From a virus: a stretch of 36,783 nucleotides of DNA. Made by a program: the position numbers and the translations under genes. How positions within the stretch are numbered: position 1 is the stretch's first letter; the number at the start of each line of letters is the position of its first letter. Positions 14,651-22,561 of the stretch are shown piece by piece. The stretch covers positions 1 through 36,783 of IMG/VR virus record IMGVR_UViG_3300018077_000004; one strand, given 5' to 3'. Under the pieces are notes generated by a model. The model did no database searches. It had not been told where the DNA came from and saw only the letters and a program-made list of their open reading frames with translations.

Positions 14651-15366
14651 TGGCCGTCAGTCATGCGGGGTCCACTGAATCGCATACCGGCGCGATCGGT
14701 TCGATCAGTGAAGCCTCATTCACTTGGACCGGCCCTGTTGGTGCGCCACCTCATGAGGGCGTGCTGATATTTGTCTTCAATCTGGTTTCGGGGGCGAACA
14801 TCGTTTCTTCGGTTACCTACGGCGCTACGTCTGTCCCGCTGGTTGCCGGTGGTGAGGCGATCGATTCCGCTGGCGAGCCGGGTTGGTGCGGGGCGTATTT
14901 CATCGGCTCAGGATTCCCGACCGGCAGCAGTCAGGCCGTTGTGGTCAACCGCACAAACAACACCGACGAGTTGTATGCCACTTGCACTCTCCTCCAGGCC
15001 CTAGGAGATACGGAGGTCTATACCGCCGGAATAGTTCTTCTTCAGGGCGATGGCACGCTCGCCGAGCAGAGCGTAGACGACGGCTCGCCCGGAACGGATA
15101 GCGAGCGATATGCGGGCACTTTCTCGGGCTTGGCCTCCGTGCCGGGGCCTGGTATCAATACCTCCGCCCTTTTGAGCTTCGATACCGGCCAACAGACGGC
15201 AGCCGTCGTCCGCGAGGCGAACACCGGCCAGGGCAGCCGACTGGTCGGGTTCGCGTCTGGCACCTCTGATGACCGGGCAGCGGTGCATCTCGCGGTCCGT
15301 GAAGCTGCTGCCGCTGCTGAGCGCGTCCCGCGCTTCTCGCCCTACCCGCAAATCCTGGCTCACTGA
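14650..15366 (+). CDS. Beta-rich virion-operon protein
   Basis: 238 residues from ATG 14650. Long stretches of Ser/Thr/Gly with beta-strand pattern (ASFTWTGPVGAPPHEGVLIF, SVTYGATSVPLVAGGEAI, FSGLASVPGPGINTSALLSF) resemble jelly-roll or lectin-like virion domains. Proteins of this kind are often surface decorations or fibres. No motif identifies a ligand. Confidence 0.6.
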   Translation: MAVSHAGSTESHTGAIGSISEASFTWTGPVGAPPHEGVLIFVFNLVSGANIVSSVTYGATSVPLVAGGEAIDSAGEPGWCGAYFIGSGFPTGSSQAVVVNRTNNTDELYATCTLLQALGDTEVYTAGIVLLQGDGTLAEQSVDDGSPGTDSERYAGTFSGLASVPGPGINTSALLSFDTGQQTAAVVREANTGQGSRLVGFASGTSDDRAAVHLAVREAAAAAERVPRFSPYPQILAH

Positions 15367-15375
15367 GGAGACCCG

Positions 15376-15873
15376 ATGGCTGGACATGTCTACAGCGTTG
15401 TGATGGCAAATCAGACCATCGTGGCCGACGCGACGCTGGTTATCGTCCACGCCGCTGCCGCGGTGGGCACCCGTGCCTCGATCTTGGAGATTCACCGGGC
15501 GTGGTGCAGCCAGATCGGGACCGAAACCTCCGAGCAGTTGGGAATCATCCTCGGCCAGAAGGTGACGGCGTTCGGGACGTACACCTCCACCACACCCGCT
15601 CCGCATCAGACCGGCGGCGCTGCGTCGGGCATCGCGGGCGGGACGGCGGGTGCCGCGGCGACGGCAGGCACCGACGCCTCGGCCGAGGGAGCGGGTGCCG
15701 TCACTGTCACGATCGAGGAAGGCTTCAACAACCTGAACGGCTGGTTGTGGGTGCCGACCCCGGAGGAGCGCCTGATCGTCGGGCCGGACATTGCCATCAT
15801 CGTCAAGATGGTGGGCACCCCGACCACACTGACCGGCTGGACGGCCGGTCTGACCTACCAAGAGATCAACTAG
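15376..15873 (+). CDS. Beta-rich virion-operon protein
   Basis: 165 residues with GAGGAGA upstream. It starts GHVYSVVMANQTIVADATL, has an Ala/Gly/Thr-rich loop at about 80-110 (GGAASGIAGGTAGAAATAG), and ends in strands around GWLWVPTPEERLIVGPDIAI. The pattern suggests a structural protein. Not recognised. Confidence 0.6.
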   Translation: MAGHVYSVVMANQTIVADATLVIVHAAAAVGTRASILEIHRAWCSQIGTETSEQLGIILGQKVTAFGTYTSTTPAPHQTGGAASGIAGGTAGAAATAGTDASAEGAGAVTVTIEEGFNNLNGWLWVPTPEERLIVGPDIAIIVKMVGTPTTLTGWTAGLTYQEIN

Positions 15874-15882
15874 AGGCCGGCC

Positions 15883-16914
15883 ATGCCCGGCCTGTTCCGA
15901 CGACCCCCCCAACCCCAGCAGCGTCTTCCGAAAGCCGCACCGCCATCAGCGCCGGCACCCATCGAGCGGACGCTGACCGAGGCGGTCACGTCCGCCGATG
16001 CGTGGGCGCGGGTGTTCACCGGCTCACGGACACTCACCGAAGCGGTAGCCCAAGCCGACGCCTGGACCCGGACCGGCACCTTCCTGCGGACCATGACCGA
16101 GAGTGTCACAAGTTCGGATGCCTGGACGCGAGTGGCGACGTTCGCGCGGACCTGGACCGAGGCCGCCACTCAGGCCGACGCCTGGACGCGGGCAGGAACC
16201 TTCAACCGCACGCTGACTGAATCGGTCACCAGCTCCGATGTCTGGATTCGGGTCGGAACGTTCATCCGAACACTCACCGAAGCAGTCACCTCATCCGATG
16301 CCTGGGTCGCCTCCAAGATCATCGCCCGGACGTTCACTGAGGCGGTGATGAGTTCGGACGCATGGACGCGGAGCGGGACGTTCCTCCGCACGTTGACCGA
16401 GGCTGTGAGCCAAGGCGATGTCTGGACTCGCAGCGTGACCCTCGCCCGCTCCTTCACCGATGCCGTAACGAGCGCCGATGCGTGGACGCGAACGGGAACA
16501 TTCATTCGGACCCTGACTGAGGCAGTCGCCCAGAGCGACGCTTGGGTCGCGCTCAAGCTCATTGTGCGGACGTGGACTGAAGCGGTGAACCAGTCCGATG
16601 CCTGGCTCCGGCAGGGCACCTTCCTGCGATCCACGGCTGAGGCTGTCAGCCAATCGGATGTCTGGGTGCGGAGCGTCACCCTCGTTCGAACCCTGATCGA
16701 AACCGTCACCCAATCTGATGCATGGGTCCGAACCGTTACCTTGGTCCGTTCCCTCATCGAGGCGGTGGTGCAGTCAGATGCGTGGGCTGCGATCGTCAGC
16801 GTTACAGGTATTGGCGCCGTCGGCGGCAAGCCCGGTGGTTCGGTGACGACGGTCAGTCAGCCCGGTGGCACCGTCGACCTGCCCATCCCGGGCGGTTCTG
16901 TGAGCGAGGACTGA
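15883..16914 (+). CDS. Repeat protein with fourteen 20-residue repeats
   Basis: 343 residues from ATG 15883. After a Pro-rich leader (28 residues, PGLFRRPPQPQQ) come fourteen tandem 20-residue units with consensus R-T-L-T-E-A-V-T-x-S-D-A-W-T-R-x-G-T-F-x (residues 29-308). The last 35 residues are Gly/Pro/Val-rich (GIGAVGGKPGGSVTT). The invariant DAW/DVW and the T-E-A-V pattern suggest short beta-strands, so a fibrous or solenoid structure is likely. It sits between virion genes and the connector, so a head or tail fibre or decoration role is inferred. DNA repeats are diverged at third positions, so the repeat is kept by protein selection. Confidence 0.75.
   Translation: MPGLFRRPPQPQQRLPKAAPPSAPAPIERTLTEAVTSADAWARVFTGSRTLTEAVAQADAWTRTGTFLRTMTESVTSSDAWTRVATFARTWTEAATQADAWTRAGTFNRTLTESVTSSDVWIRVGTFIRTLTEAVTSSDAWVASKIIARTFTEAVMSSDAWTRSGTFLRTLTEAVSQGDVWTRSVTLARSFTDAVTSADAWTRTGTFIRTLTEAVAQSDAWVALKLIVRTWTEAVNQSDAWLRQGTFLRSTAEAVSQSDVWVRSVTLVRTLIETVTQSDAWVRTVTLVRSLIEAVVQSDAWAAIVSVTGIGAVGGKPGGSVTTVSQPGGTVDLPIPGGSVSED
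15967..16806 (+). repeat. Fourteen 60-bp tandem repeats inside the repeat-protein gene
   Basis: The period is exactly 60 bp with no indel over 840 bp. Units begin at a CGG/CGC/CGA Arg codon. The copies differ mostly at silent positions and in the last five residues, which alternate between x-R-x-G-T-F, R-S-V-T-L and variants such as A-S-K-I-I. Two unit types alternate irregularly. Confidence 0.85.
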
Positions 16915-16915
16915 T

Positions 16916-17821
16916 ATGCCCATCGTGAAGCCGACGATCGAAAACCCAGACGAGCTGCTGGCTTGGCCGGCGGCCGAGGGTCCGATCAACCGGATTCAGA
17001 TCGAGCGCAGCGATACCGGCGGCGGGGCCGGTTACGCCAACATCGGCTCGGCCACAATCCTGGCTGCCACCCGGTCCTACACCTTCTACGATGTGGGCGG
17101 CGACCTAGCTGACTGGTACCGCTGGTACGTCTCGAACGCGGCCAACACCTTCCCCTCCAGCACCAACCGTTCGTACAGCACCGAGCAGCAACCAGGCCCC
17201 GAAGAGGGCGGGTTGCTGTGTAGCTTGTATGACGTCAAGCAGCGCATCGGCGGCGGTGCATTGGCGACCGCCTTGGCGGATGAGGACATTCTCGAACACA
17301 TCCGCCAGGTCAGCACCGACATCCTCGGTCACACCGGGCGTCAATTCGTCCCCGATCCACTCAGCGGGACGAAGACGTACCGCATCCATACCCGAGCTGG
17401 GTACGTCCTTCGAGTGCCGAAAGGCATTCGGTCCATTACCACCCTCGGCATTGCCGTTGACGATCAGCCGACGTCGGGCGGCACATACACGACGGCCACG
17501 GCAACCGATTACTACCTCGATCCACCAGAGTTTGAGCGCGATTATGGCTGGCCGCCGACACGGATCATCTGTCGGCGGAACGCGAGCTCTCGCTTCTATG
17601 ACGCCAGCTACGGTGCGGAGATCACCGGCGCTTTCGGCTGGGTATCTGTGCCTGCGGACATTCAGGGCATCGCTGCTAACGCCTCAGTCCGGCGCTGGCA
17701 GGGGCGTGGCTCGGGCACCTACGCGATCGCCACCGAGGAGTTCGCGTCTCGTCTTCTGCGCTGGACGAGCCCCGAGGAGATGGAGAAGCTCAACTGGTAT
17801 CGCCAGCTGCAGGCGGCGTGA
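16916..17821 (+). CDS. Head-tail connector protein with N-terminal fibronectin-like domain
   Basis: 301 residues. Residues about 1-95 look like an FN3-type domain (INRIQIERSDTGGGAGY, SYTFYDVGG, WYRWYVSNAANTFPSS). Residues from about 105 (CSLYDVKQRIGGGALA, EDILEHIRQVSTDILG, YRIHTRAGYVLRVPKGI, DASYGAEITGAFGW, VRRWQGRGSGTYAI) follow the gp6-like head-tail adaptor pattern. It should attach to the portal and open to the tail. FN3-like additions on virion proteins are thought to aid cell-surface binding. Confidence 0.7.
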   Translation: MPIVKPTIENPDELLAWPAAEGPINRIQIERSDTGGGAGYANIGSATILAATRSYTFYDVGGDLADWYRWYVSNAANTFPSSTNRSYSTEQQPGPEEGGLLCSLYDVKQRIGGGALATALADEDILEHIRQVSTDILGHTGRQFVPDPLSGTKTYRIHTRAGYVLRVPKGIRSITTLGIAVDDQPTSGGTYTTATATDYYLDPPEFERDYGWPPTRIICRRNASSRFYDASYGAEITGAFGWVSVPADIQGIAANASVRRWQGRGSGTYAIATEEFASRLLRWTSPEEMEKLNWYRQLQAA

Positions 17822-17824
17822 CCG

Positions 17825-18268
17825 ATGGACTACGAAGCCATCGCCGCCGCCTTGGAGACGCGCTTCACGGGCATGACCACGCCGGCCGATGAGCGTCCCG
17901 CGACTGCCACTGATGACCCGCCGAACAGCATCGGACTCACCCCGTTGATCGTGGTCGACCTGCCACCCGACGAGGACCTCCAGTGGGGGCCGTCCAAGAT
18001 CCGATACAGCCAACAGCTGTGGACGGTCTGGGCCCTGTTCGCCCAGGAGGGTGACTACGCCTGGCGCAAGCGCCGCCTGGCCAAGTGGCAGAAGTCCGTG
18101 CTCAACCAGGTCGTCGGCCAGATCCAGCTCGGCCTGGCCTACGTCGACATGGCTGAGATCCGGCGCATCGAGACCACGCAGCCCGACTGGGCGGACATCG
18201 CCTACGACGGACTGCGGATCACCGTCTACGTCCAGACCCATGAAGTCGTGACAGGAGCAGCCGCATGA
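17825..18268 (+). CDS. Tail terminator / neck protein (putative)
   Basis: 147 residues. The start DYEAIAAALETRFTGM and the order (adaptor, this gene, tail tube) fit a tail-terminator/neck protein that caps the tail tube. The body (LTPLIVVDLPPDEDLQWG, WTVWALFAQEGDYAWRKRR, GLRITVYVQTHEVV) has the alpha/beta mix of such proteins. Position is the main evidence. The stop overlaps the next ATG. Confidence 0.6.
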   Translation: MDYEAIAAALETRFTGMTTPADERPATATDDPPNSIGLTPLIVVDLPPDEDLQWGPSKIRYSQQLWTVWALFAQEGDYAWRKRRLAKWQKSVLNQVVGQIQLGLAYVDMAEIRRIETTQPDWADIAYDGLRITVYVQTHEVVTGAAA

Positions 18269-18441
18269 GCAAGTCAAAGGACACCGTCACCGTATTCCCG
18301 GTAGATGGCCACTTCCTGCTCGGCGTGGCCGCCATTCCCCAGGAAGTCAGTTCTGATGAAGCCGAGGCGATGGTCGCCTCGGGGGCCTTCTCGTTCACCC
18401 AGCCCACAGAGCCGGCCGCTGAGGCCGAAGACAAGGAGTAG
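18265..18441 (+). CDS. Small virion-operon protein
   Basis: 58 residues from ATG 18265, which overlaps the previous stop (ATGA). Sequence SKSKDTVTVFPVDGHFLLGV, then VSSDEAEAMVASGAFSF and an acidic Pro/Ala/Glu tail. It looks like the short domain that reads VxVFPxDGxFLxGVPA in phage tail or head operons (position and pattern based). Function unknown. It sits just before the tail tube gene. Confidence 0.55.
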   Translation: MSKSKDTVTVFPVDGHFLLGVAAIPQEVSSDEAEAMVASGAFSFTQPTEPAAEAEDKE

Positions 18442-18450
18442 CTGTCAGCC

Positions 18451-19434
18451 ATGAGCGTGAAGACCCTTCTCTCGGCCCGCGCCATCCTGGAGACCACCCG
18501 TGGCAGCGCCGGCACCCCGACTCGGATCCTCTACTTCGAGGAAGGCACCCACAACCAGGAGATCAGCACGATCCTGCCGCGTGAGCTGCGCAACAGCTAC
18601 TTCCCGAACTTCCGCGCCTACGCGGGGGTCGAGCGCAACGGCTTCGAGTTCAGCGGGGACTGGACCTATAACCAGGCCATCTGGTGGCTGAACCTTCATC
18701 TCAAGGCGGTGGCCGCGGGCACCGGCGCCGGCGCCGATAAGAGCTGGACGTTCGTCCCAACGGCTAGCACCGATGACATCAAATCGGCCCTGATCGAGTA
18801 CGGCTACGCCGATGGCATCGGGGCAACCCAGCCGGCCTGGTCGGTCCCCTACGTGCTCGGCGACGAGTTGACCGTGACGTGGGTCAAGAACGATACGGTC
18901 AAGTTCAACAGCCGACTGATGAGCGCCAAGGGTGCCACCCAGATCAGCGCCTTCACCGGCGCCCTGTCCGATGTAGTCACCATCAGCGCCCTGGGTACCG
19001 CGACCCAGATCTGGGTCGACCCGACCACCATCGGCACCACCCTCGATCCCCAGGTGATTGACGCCTCGTTCACCATGAACAACGGCTTCGTGTATCTCGA
19101 CACGCTGGACAACACCGGCGTCGCCAAGGACCTGAAGCGGCCTCAGCCGCGCCAGTTCAGCCTGGACCTGACTCGGTACTACGCCAACGACAACGAGCTG
19201 GACATCTTTATCAGCAAGGCCGAGCGCAAGATCCGGATCCGGACGGTCGGCCCGGTGCTGGGCGGCTCGTTCTACAGCATCACGCTCGACGTCTACGGCG
19301 TCCTGGACACCTACGAGAAGGCTGAGGTGGATGGGTTGGGCGTGGCGCGCCTGACCTACGTCCCGCTCTACAACGCCACCGCCACCGCGGACTTCTCGTT
19401 CGTCGTCGTCAACGCTGACGCTGCGATCACCTGA
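18451..19434 (+). CDS. Major tail (tube) protein
   Basis: 327 residues from ATG 18451 (GTCAGCC spacer). Beta-strands and N-terminal TLLSARAILETTRGSAGTP fit tail tube proteins, as do the FEFSGDWTYNQAIWW segment and the C-terminal IRIRTVGPVLGGSFYSITLD. The protein polymerises in rings around the tape measure to form the flexible tail. Its place before the chaperones and tape measure supports this. Confidence 0.8.
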   Translation: MSVKTLLSARAILETTRGSAGTPTRILYFEEGTHNQEISTILPRELRNSYFPNFRAYAGVERNGFEFSGDWTYNQAIWWLNLHLKAVAAGTGAGADKSWTFVPTASTDDIKSALIEYGYADGIGATQPAWSVPYVLGDELTVTWVKNDTVKFNSRLMSAKGATQISAFTGALSDVVTISALGTATQIWVDPTTIGTTLDPQVIDASFTMNNGFVYLDTLDNTGVAKDLKRPQPRQFSLDLTRYYANDNELDIFISKAERKIRIRTVGPVLGGSFYSITLDVYGVLDTYEKAEVDGLGVARLTYVPLYNATATADFSFVVVNADAAIT

Positions 19435-19437
19435 GCC

Positions 19438-19893
19438 GTGGCCGGTTTCGATATCGACGTCAGGGTCGAGGGCTTCGACGCGATCGAGAAGTTCCTCAAC
19501 GGCTGGTCGGCATCGGAAGTCGACAAGCGGATGCGGAAGGCCCTCGGCAAGGGCGCTGCGGTCCTGGCGCGGGGGATCCGAGTCGCCGCGCCCATCGGCC
19601 CGACCGGGAATATCCGGCGAGCCGTGCGCTCCCGCATGCTGCGGAACCGGCCCGGCCTCGGTCCAGCGGCTGTCGCCGGCGTCCGCCGCAAGCGCGGGGC
19701 GCGGATCGTGCTGAAGACCGCCCAGGGGCTCCGCCGTCAGGATTGGGCGCCCCATGCCGGCTTGGTTCAGGGCGGGCACCGGACCCGTGGCGGGGGCCAC
19801 GTCAGGCCTAACCGCTTCGTCAATCGCGGCATCGCCGCGACACAAGCAGCTGCCGAAGCAGCGGTTGAACAGGAGCTCGAGCGGGACTTCTAA
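19438..19893 (+). CDS. HK97 gp10-like minor virion protein
   Basis: 151 residues from GTG 19438. The start FDIDVRVEGFDAIEKFLN, the RMRKALGKGAAVLARGIRVAAP segment and the basic RAVRSRMLRNRPG match HK97-gp10-like proteins, which are head-tail joining or tail-completion proteins. The C-terminus (FVNRGIAATQAAAEAAVEQEL) is helical. Its location after the tail tube gene is a variation from the usual order, where it precedes the tube. Confidence 0.7.
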   Translation: MAGFDIDVRVEGFDAIEKFLNGWSASEVDKRMRKALGKGAAVLARGIRVAAPIGPTGNIRRAVRSRMLRNRPGLGPAAVAGVRRKRGARIVLKTAQGLRRQDWAPHAGLVQGGHRTRGGGHVRPNRFVNRGIAATQAAAEAAVEQELERDF

Positions 19894-19897
19894 TCAT

Positions 19898-19925
19898 GGC
19901 CCGGCGAGGTACCTCCCGCCGGGCC
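19898..19925 (+). terminator. Hairpin before the tail chaperone genes
   Basis: GGCCCGGC (19898-19905) and GCCGGGCC (19918-19925) pair perfectly, and GAGGT-ACCTC (19906-19915) pairs further inside, giving an extended stem. It is followed by TTCAGC, without a T run. It stands 18 bp before the ATG at 19943. It may limit transcription between the tail tube and later genes, or stabilise mRNA. Confidence 0.45.
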
Positions 19926-19942
19926 TTCAGCAGGAGGTACAC

Positions 19943-20242
19943 ATGGCCAGAACCAAACCAAAGCCGCCCAAGCGCCGGGAGTACCTCGTGCCCTTCGAGG
20001 GCGTGACGGTCCGCATGCGCGCCATGAGCGGGCGCCAGATCATCGCCCTCCAGCGCGGTGAGATGCAGGAAGGCGACGTGCTGGAGATGACTGGCGGCGC
20101 CATCCTCTACCCGGCTGAGGATCTCGGACTCGATGACCCGCTCGATCTCGATTACGACCAGCTCACCGCCCTCCTCGAGTCCTGGGGCAACGCGATGCGA
20201 GAGAAGGCCCTCCCAAACGCGAACGGCGAGAGCTCAGCTTAG
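19943..20242 (+). CDS. Tail assembly chaperone, short form (G-like)
   Basis: 99 residues from ATG 19943 with AGGAGG upstream. Sequence ARTKPKPPKRREYLVPFEGV, then helical repeats to an acidic middle and a short end ALPNANGESSA. The reading frame contains CCCAAAC at 20212-20218, at which a -1 shift gives the long form. Tail assembly chaperones hold the tape measure protein during tail assembly. Both forms are usually made in a fixed ratio. The next gene but one is the tape measure. Confidence 0.8.
   Translation: MARTKPKPPKRREYLVPFEGVTVRMRAMSGRQIIALQRGEMQEGDVLEMTGGAILYPAEDLGLDDPLDLDYDQLTALLESWGNAMREKALPNANGESSA
20212..20218 (+). promoter_or_regulatory. -1 ribosomal frameshift site CCCAAAC
   Basis: C-CCA-AAC in the frame of the short chaperone is a canonical X-XXY-YYZ slippery heptamer. 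Shifting back one base continues in an open frame through 20463, with high third-position GC. The short frame stops at 20240-20242, eight codons after the slip site. The distance and gene order match the conserved G-GT system of tail chaperones. Confidence 0.75.
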
Positions 20243-20463
20243 CTCTCGCCCAACTCGCCCTCGGGGGGGGGAAGGCCGCCGTCCCGATCACCTACGCGCT
20301 CGACAAGCTCGCCCAACGCTGGGGCGTGCCGCCCTGGGTGATCGAGGACGCCGCCGAGAAGGATCCCACCTGGCTCCTGCGTGGCTTCGCGTTCATGAAC
20401 CTCGAGGCCGCGGTGAAGGTCACCCAGGCGAAGCGGTCCGGTGCCAGGAGCAAACGTGGCTGA
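20218..20463 (+). CDS. Tail assembly chaperone, C-terminal extension made by -1 frameshift (T-like)
   Basis: The extension continues from the slip site at 20212-20218 and ends at TGA 20461. It adds 81 residues to the first 92 codons (about 173 residues in all). It reads SLALAQLALGGGKAAVPITY, ALDKLAQRWGVPPWVIED and FMNLEAAVKVTQAKRSG, typical of the T part. There is no independent start codon with an RBS. The nine-G run at 20263-20271 is a second possible slip site but lies after the short-form stop. Its end overlaps the tape measure start. Confidence 0.75.
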   Translation, partial: RERRELSLALAQLALGGGKAAVPITYALDKLAQRWGVPPWVIEDAAEKDPTWLLRGFAFMNLEAAVKVTQAKRSGARSKRG

Positions 20464-22552
20464 ACGTCAGACCAACTTCATCCTCAAGGCCAAGGACGCC
20501 GCGTCCGGACCGATCGGCAAGGTCGGCCGCGCCCTCCACGACCTGGAGCAGAAAGCCAAGTCGCTCGGCGGGAAGACCCTGGGCGGCGTGGCGTCGGGAA
20601 TCGCCTCCGTAGCCAAGGCTGCGGCTGCGGCTGCGGTCGGTGGCGTGCTCGCGTTGGCCGCTGGATTCACGGCCGCGATCGTCAAGGCCGCCGCCTTTGA
20701 GAAGGCGATGCTGAATGTCAACACCATCGCCAAGGCCACGCCCGCTGAGTTCGAGCACATGCGGCAGGCGGTGTTGGACCTCAGCCGCGACCTTCCCCAG
20801 TCAGCTGAGGAGCTGGCCACCGGCCTCTACAACATCGCGTCGTCGGGCTTCGCCGGCGCGGAAGGGCTGAAGGTTCTGGAAGCTGCCGCGAAGGCCGCCA
20901 GTGCCGGCCTCTCGACTACCGACGAGGCGGCGAAGGGCATCACGGCGGTCCTGAACGCTTATGGCCTCGGTGCCGACCGGGCCGAGTACGTCAGCGACGT
21001 CCTGTTCAAGACTGTCGAGCGCGGCGTCGTGACCTTTAGCGAGCTCGCCCGGCAGATCGGCGATGTCACCGCCATCGCTCCGCTGGTCGGCGTCTCGCTT
21101 GAGGAAGTCGGCGCCGCGATGGCGGTGCTGACCGTCAACGGCATCAACGCGGCTGAGGCGGCCACGTCCCTGTCGTCGTTCATGCGGTCGATCCTCAGCC
21201 CCTCGCAGGAAGCGTTGGACGTCGCCGAAGACCTCGGGATCGAGTGGAACATCGCGGCCCTGCAGGCCAAGGGCCTCGCTGGCTTCCTCGGCGACCTGAC
21301 TGCTGCGGCGGGTGACAACGAAGAGGCGCTGGCGACTCTCGCCGGGGACGCCCGCGCGATCAAGGCCGTGTTCCTTCTGGCCCGCGACGGCGGCGCCGAG
21401 TTCAACGCCGAACTGGCCCTGATGCTCGATGCCGCCGGCGCGACCGACGACGCGCTGTCGATTCAGAAGAAGGGGCTGTCCTACCAGTTCCAGATCCTCA
21501 AGAACAACATCAGCGCCGTGGCGATCACGATCGGCACCGAACTAATTCCGAAGATCACTCCGCTCGTCATGGAGTTGACCGAGTTCGTCCAGGCGCTCTT
21601 CGCCACCGACGAGCCGCTCACCGTCCTTGGTGGTCATATGGCGGACACCGGCGAACAGTCCGATACGCTTCAGGACAAGCTCGCTGAGTGGGGCCCGTTG
21701 GGCCAGATCGTCAGTGATGCGATCGGCTACATCAACCGGACCTGGCAAGACCTTCAGGATCTGTGGATAACGGCTGGGCCTGTCATCGCTGATGTGGTGA
21801 CTGCCTTCATCGGCCCCGGTGGCATCCTCGAATCAGTCCGGGAGGTAGCCGGCCAGATCGCCGACTGGCTCATCCCGAAGCTGACTGCCCTGTGGACAAC
21901 CCTGGTCAACGATGTCGCGCCATCGGTGCTCGCCGTGGTGACACCGATCGCCCAGAAACTGCTCCCCGCCTTCGGGCGGCTGGTGAACGCCCTCTTTGGC
22001 GGGGAAGGTCATCGCGGCCTGATCCCGGCGGTCGGCGACTTGGCGGGCAAGCTGTGGGGTGGCGGCAGCGGCCCGCTGGCGATCGCGGTGAAGGCCATCG
22101 GGCTCGCCCTGGAGGTTCTGTTCGGAACACTCATCGTCATCGCGGATGCCATTGCGGCTGTCGTGGATGCGATCAATGCCGCGTCATCTGCCGCCGCTGC
22201 CTTCTTCAGCACGACGAAGAGCAAGACCTACACACCGCCTGCACCAACTCCGACGTACACGCCGCCCACCACCTATACCGCCCCGACCTACCAGCCCTCG
22301 GGTGGTGGTCGCTACACATTCCAGCACGGCGGCTTCACCAGCGGCACGCACCCGATCCTCGTCGGCGAGAAGGGCCCGGAGGTGTTCGTGCCGGGCGGGC
22401 CGGGGACGGTGATTCCGAATGGGGGTGGGGGGCTCACAGTCAACTTCAACAGCATCTGGCCTCCGACCCTGCAGCAGGCGCGTGAGATCGCCAAGGTCGT
22501 TGATCGCGTCTTGTATTACCAGCGGCCCGGTCTCAGCCGCGTCCCTCGCTAG
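20456..22552 (+). CDS. Tail tape measure protein
   Basis: 698 residues from GTG 20456, with AGGAG at 20446-20450 (a GTG at 20441 is in frame but lacks an RBS). It is the largest gene of the genome. Ala-rich helical repeats and hydrophobic stretches (AAAAAAVGGVLALAAGFTAAI), a segment of TP901-type core (FEKAMLNVNTIAKATPAE, LYNIASSGFAGAEGL), and a Gly-rich end (FQHGGFTSGTHPILVGEKGPE) that resembles known tape measures. The length scales tail length: roughly 1.5 angstrom per residue gives near 100 nm. Confidence 0.9.
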   Translation: MAERQTNFILKAKDAASGPIGKVGRALHDLEQKAKSLGGKTLGGVASGIASVAKAAAAAAVGGVLALAAGFTAAIVKAAAFEKAMLNVNTIAKATPAEFEHMRQAVLDLSRDLPQSAEELATGLYNIASSGFAGAEGLKVLEAAAKAASAGLSTTDEAAKGITAVLNAYGLGADRAEYVSDVLFKTVERGVVTFSELARQIGDVTAIAPLVGVSLEEVGAAMAVLTVNGINAAEAATSLSSFMRSILSPSQEALDVAEDLGIEWNIAALQAKGLAGFLGDLTAAAGDNEEALATLAGDARAIKAVFLLARDGGAEFNAELALMLDAAGATDDALSIQKKGLSYQFQILKNNISAVAITIGTELIPKITPLVMELTEFVQALFATDEPLTVLGGHMADTGEQSDTLQDKLAEWGPLGQIVSDAIGYINRTWQDLQDLWITAGPVIADVVTAFIGPGGILESVREVAGQIADWLIPKLTALWTTLVNDVAPSVLAVVTPIAQKLLPAFGRLVNALFGGEGHRGLIPAVGDLAGKLWGGGSGPLAIAVKAIGLALEVLFGTLIVIADAIAAVVDAINAASSAAAAFFSTTKSKTYTPPAPTPTYTPPTTYTAPTYQPSGGGRYTFQHGGFTSGTHPILVGEKGPEVFVPGGPGTVIPNGGGGLTVNFNSIWPPTLQQAREIAKVVDRVLYYQRPGLSRVPR

Positions 22553-22561
22553 GAGACACCG

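Noticed and set aside
15001-15912. Long minus-strand ORF of 303 codons
   Set aside because: It mirrors two plus-strand genes with good RBS and has an Arg/Gly/Ser composition typical of antisense shadow in high-GC DNA.
15967-16806. CRISPR array
   Set aside because: The 60-bp units are continuous coding repeats without distinct spacers.
16170-16829. Minus-strand ORF with repeated peptide
   Set aside because: It is the complement of the 60-bp repeats and has no RBS or context.
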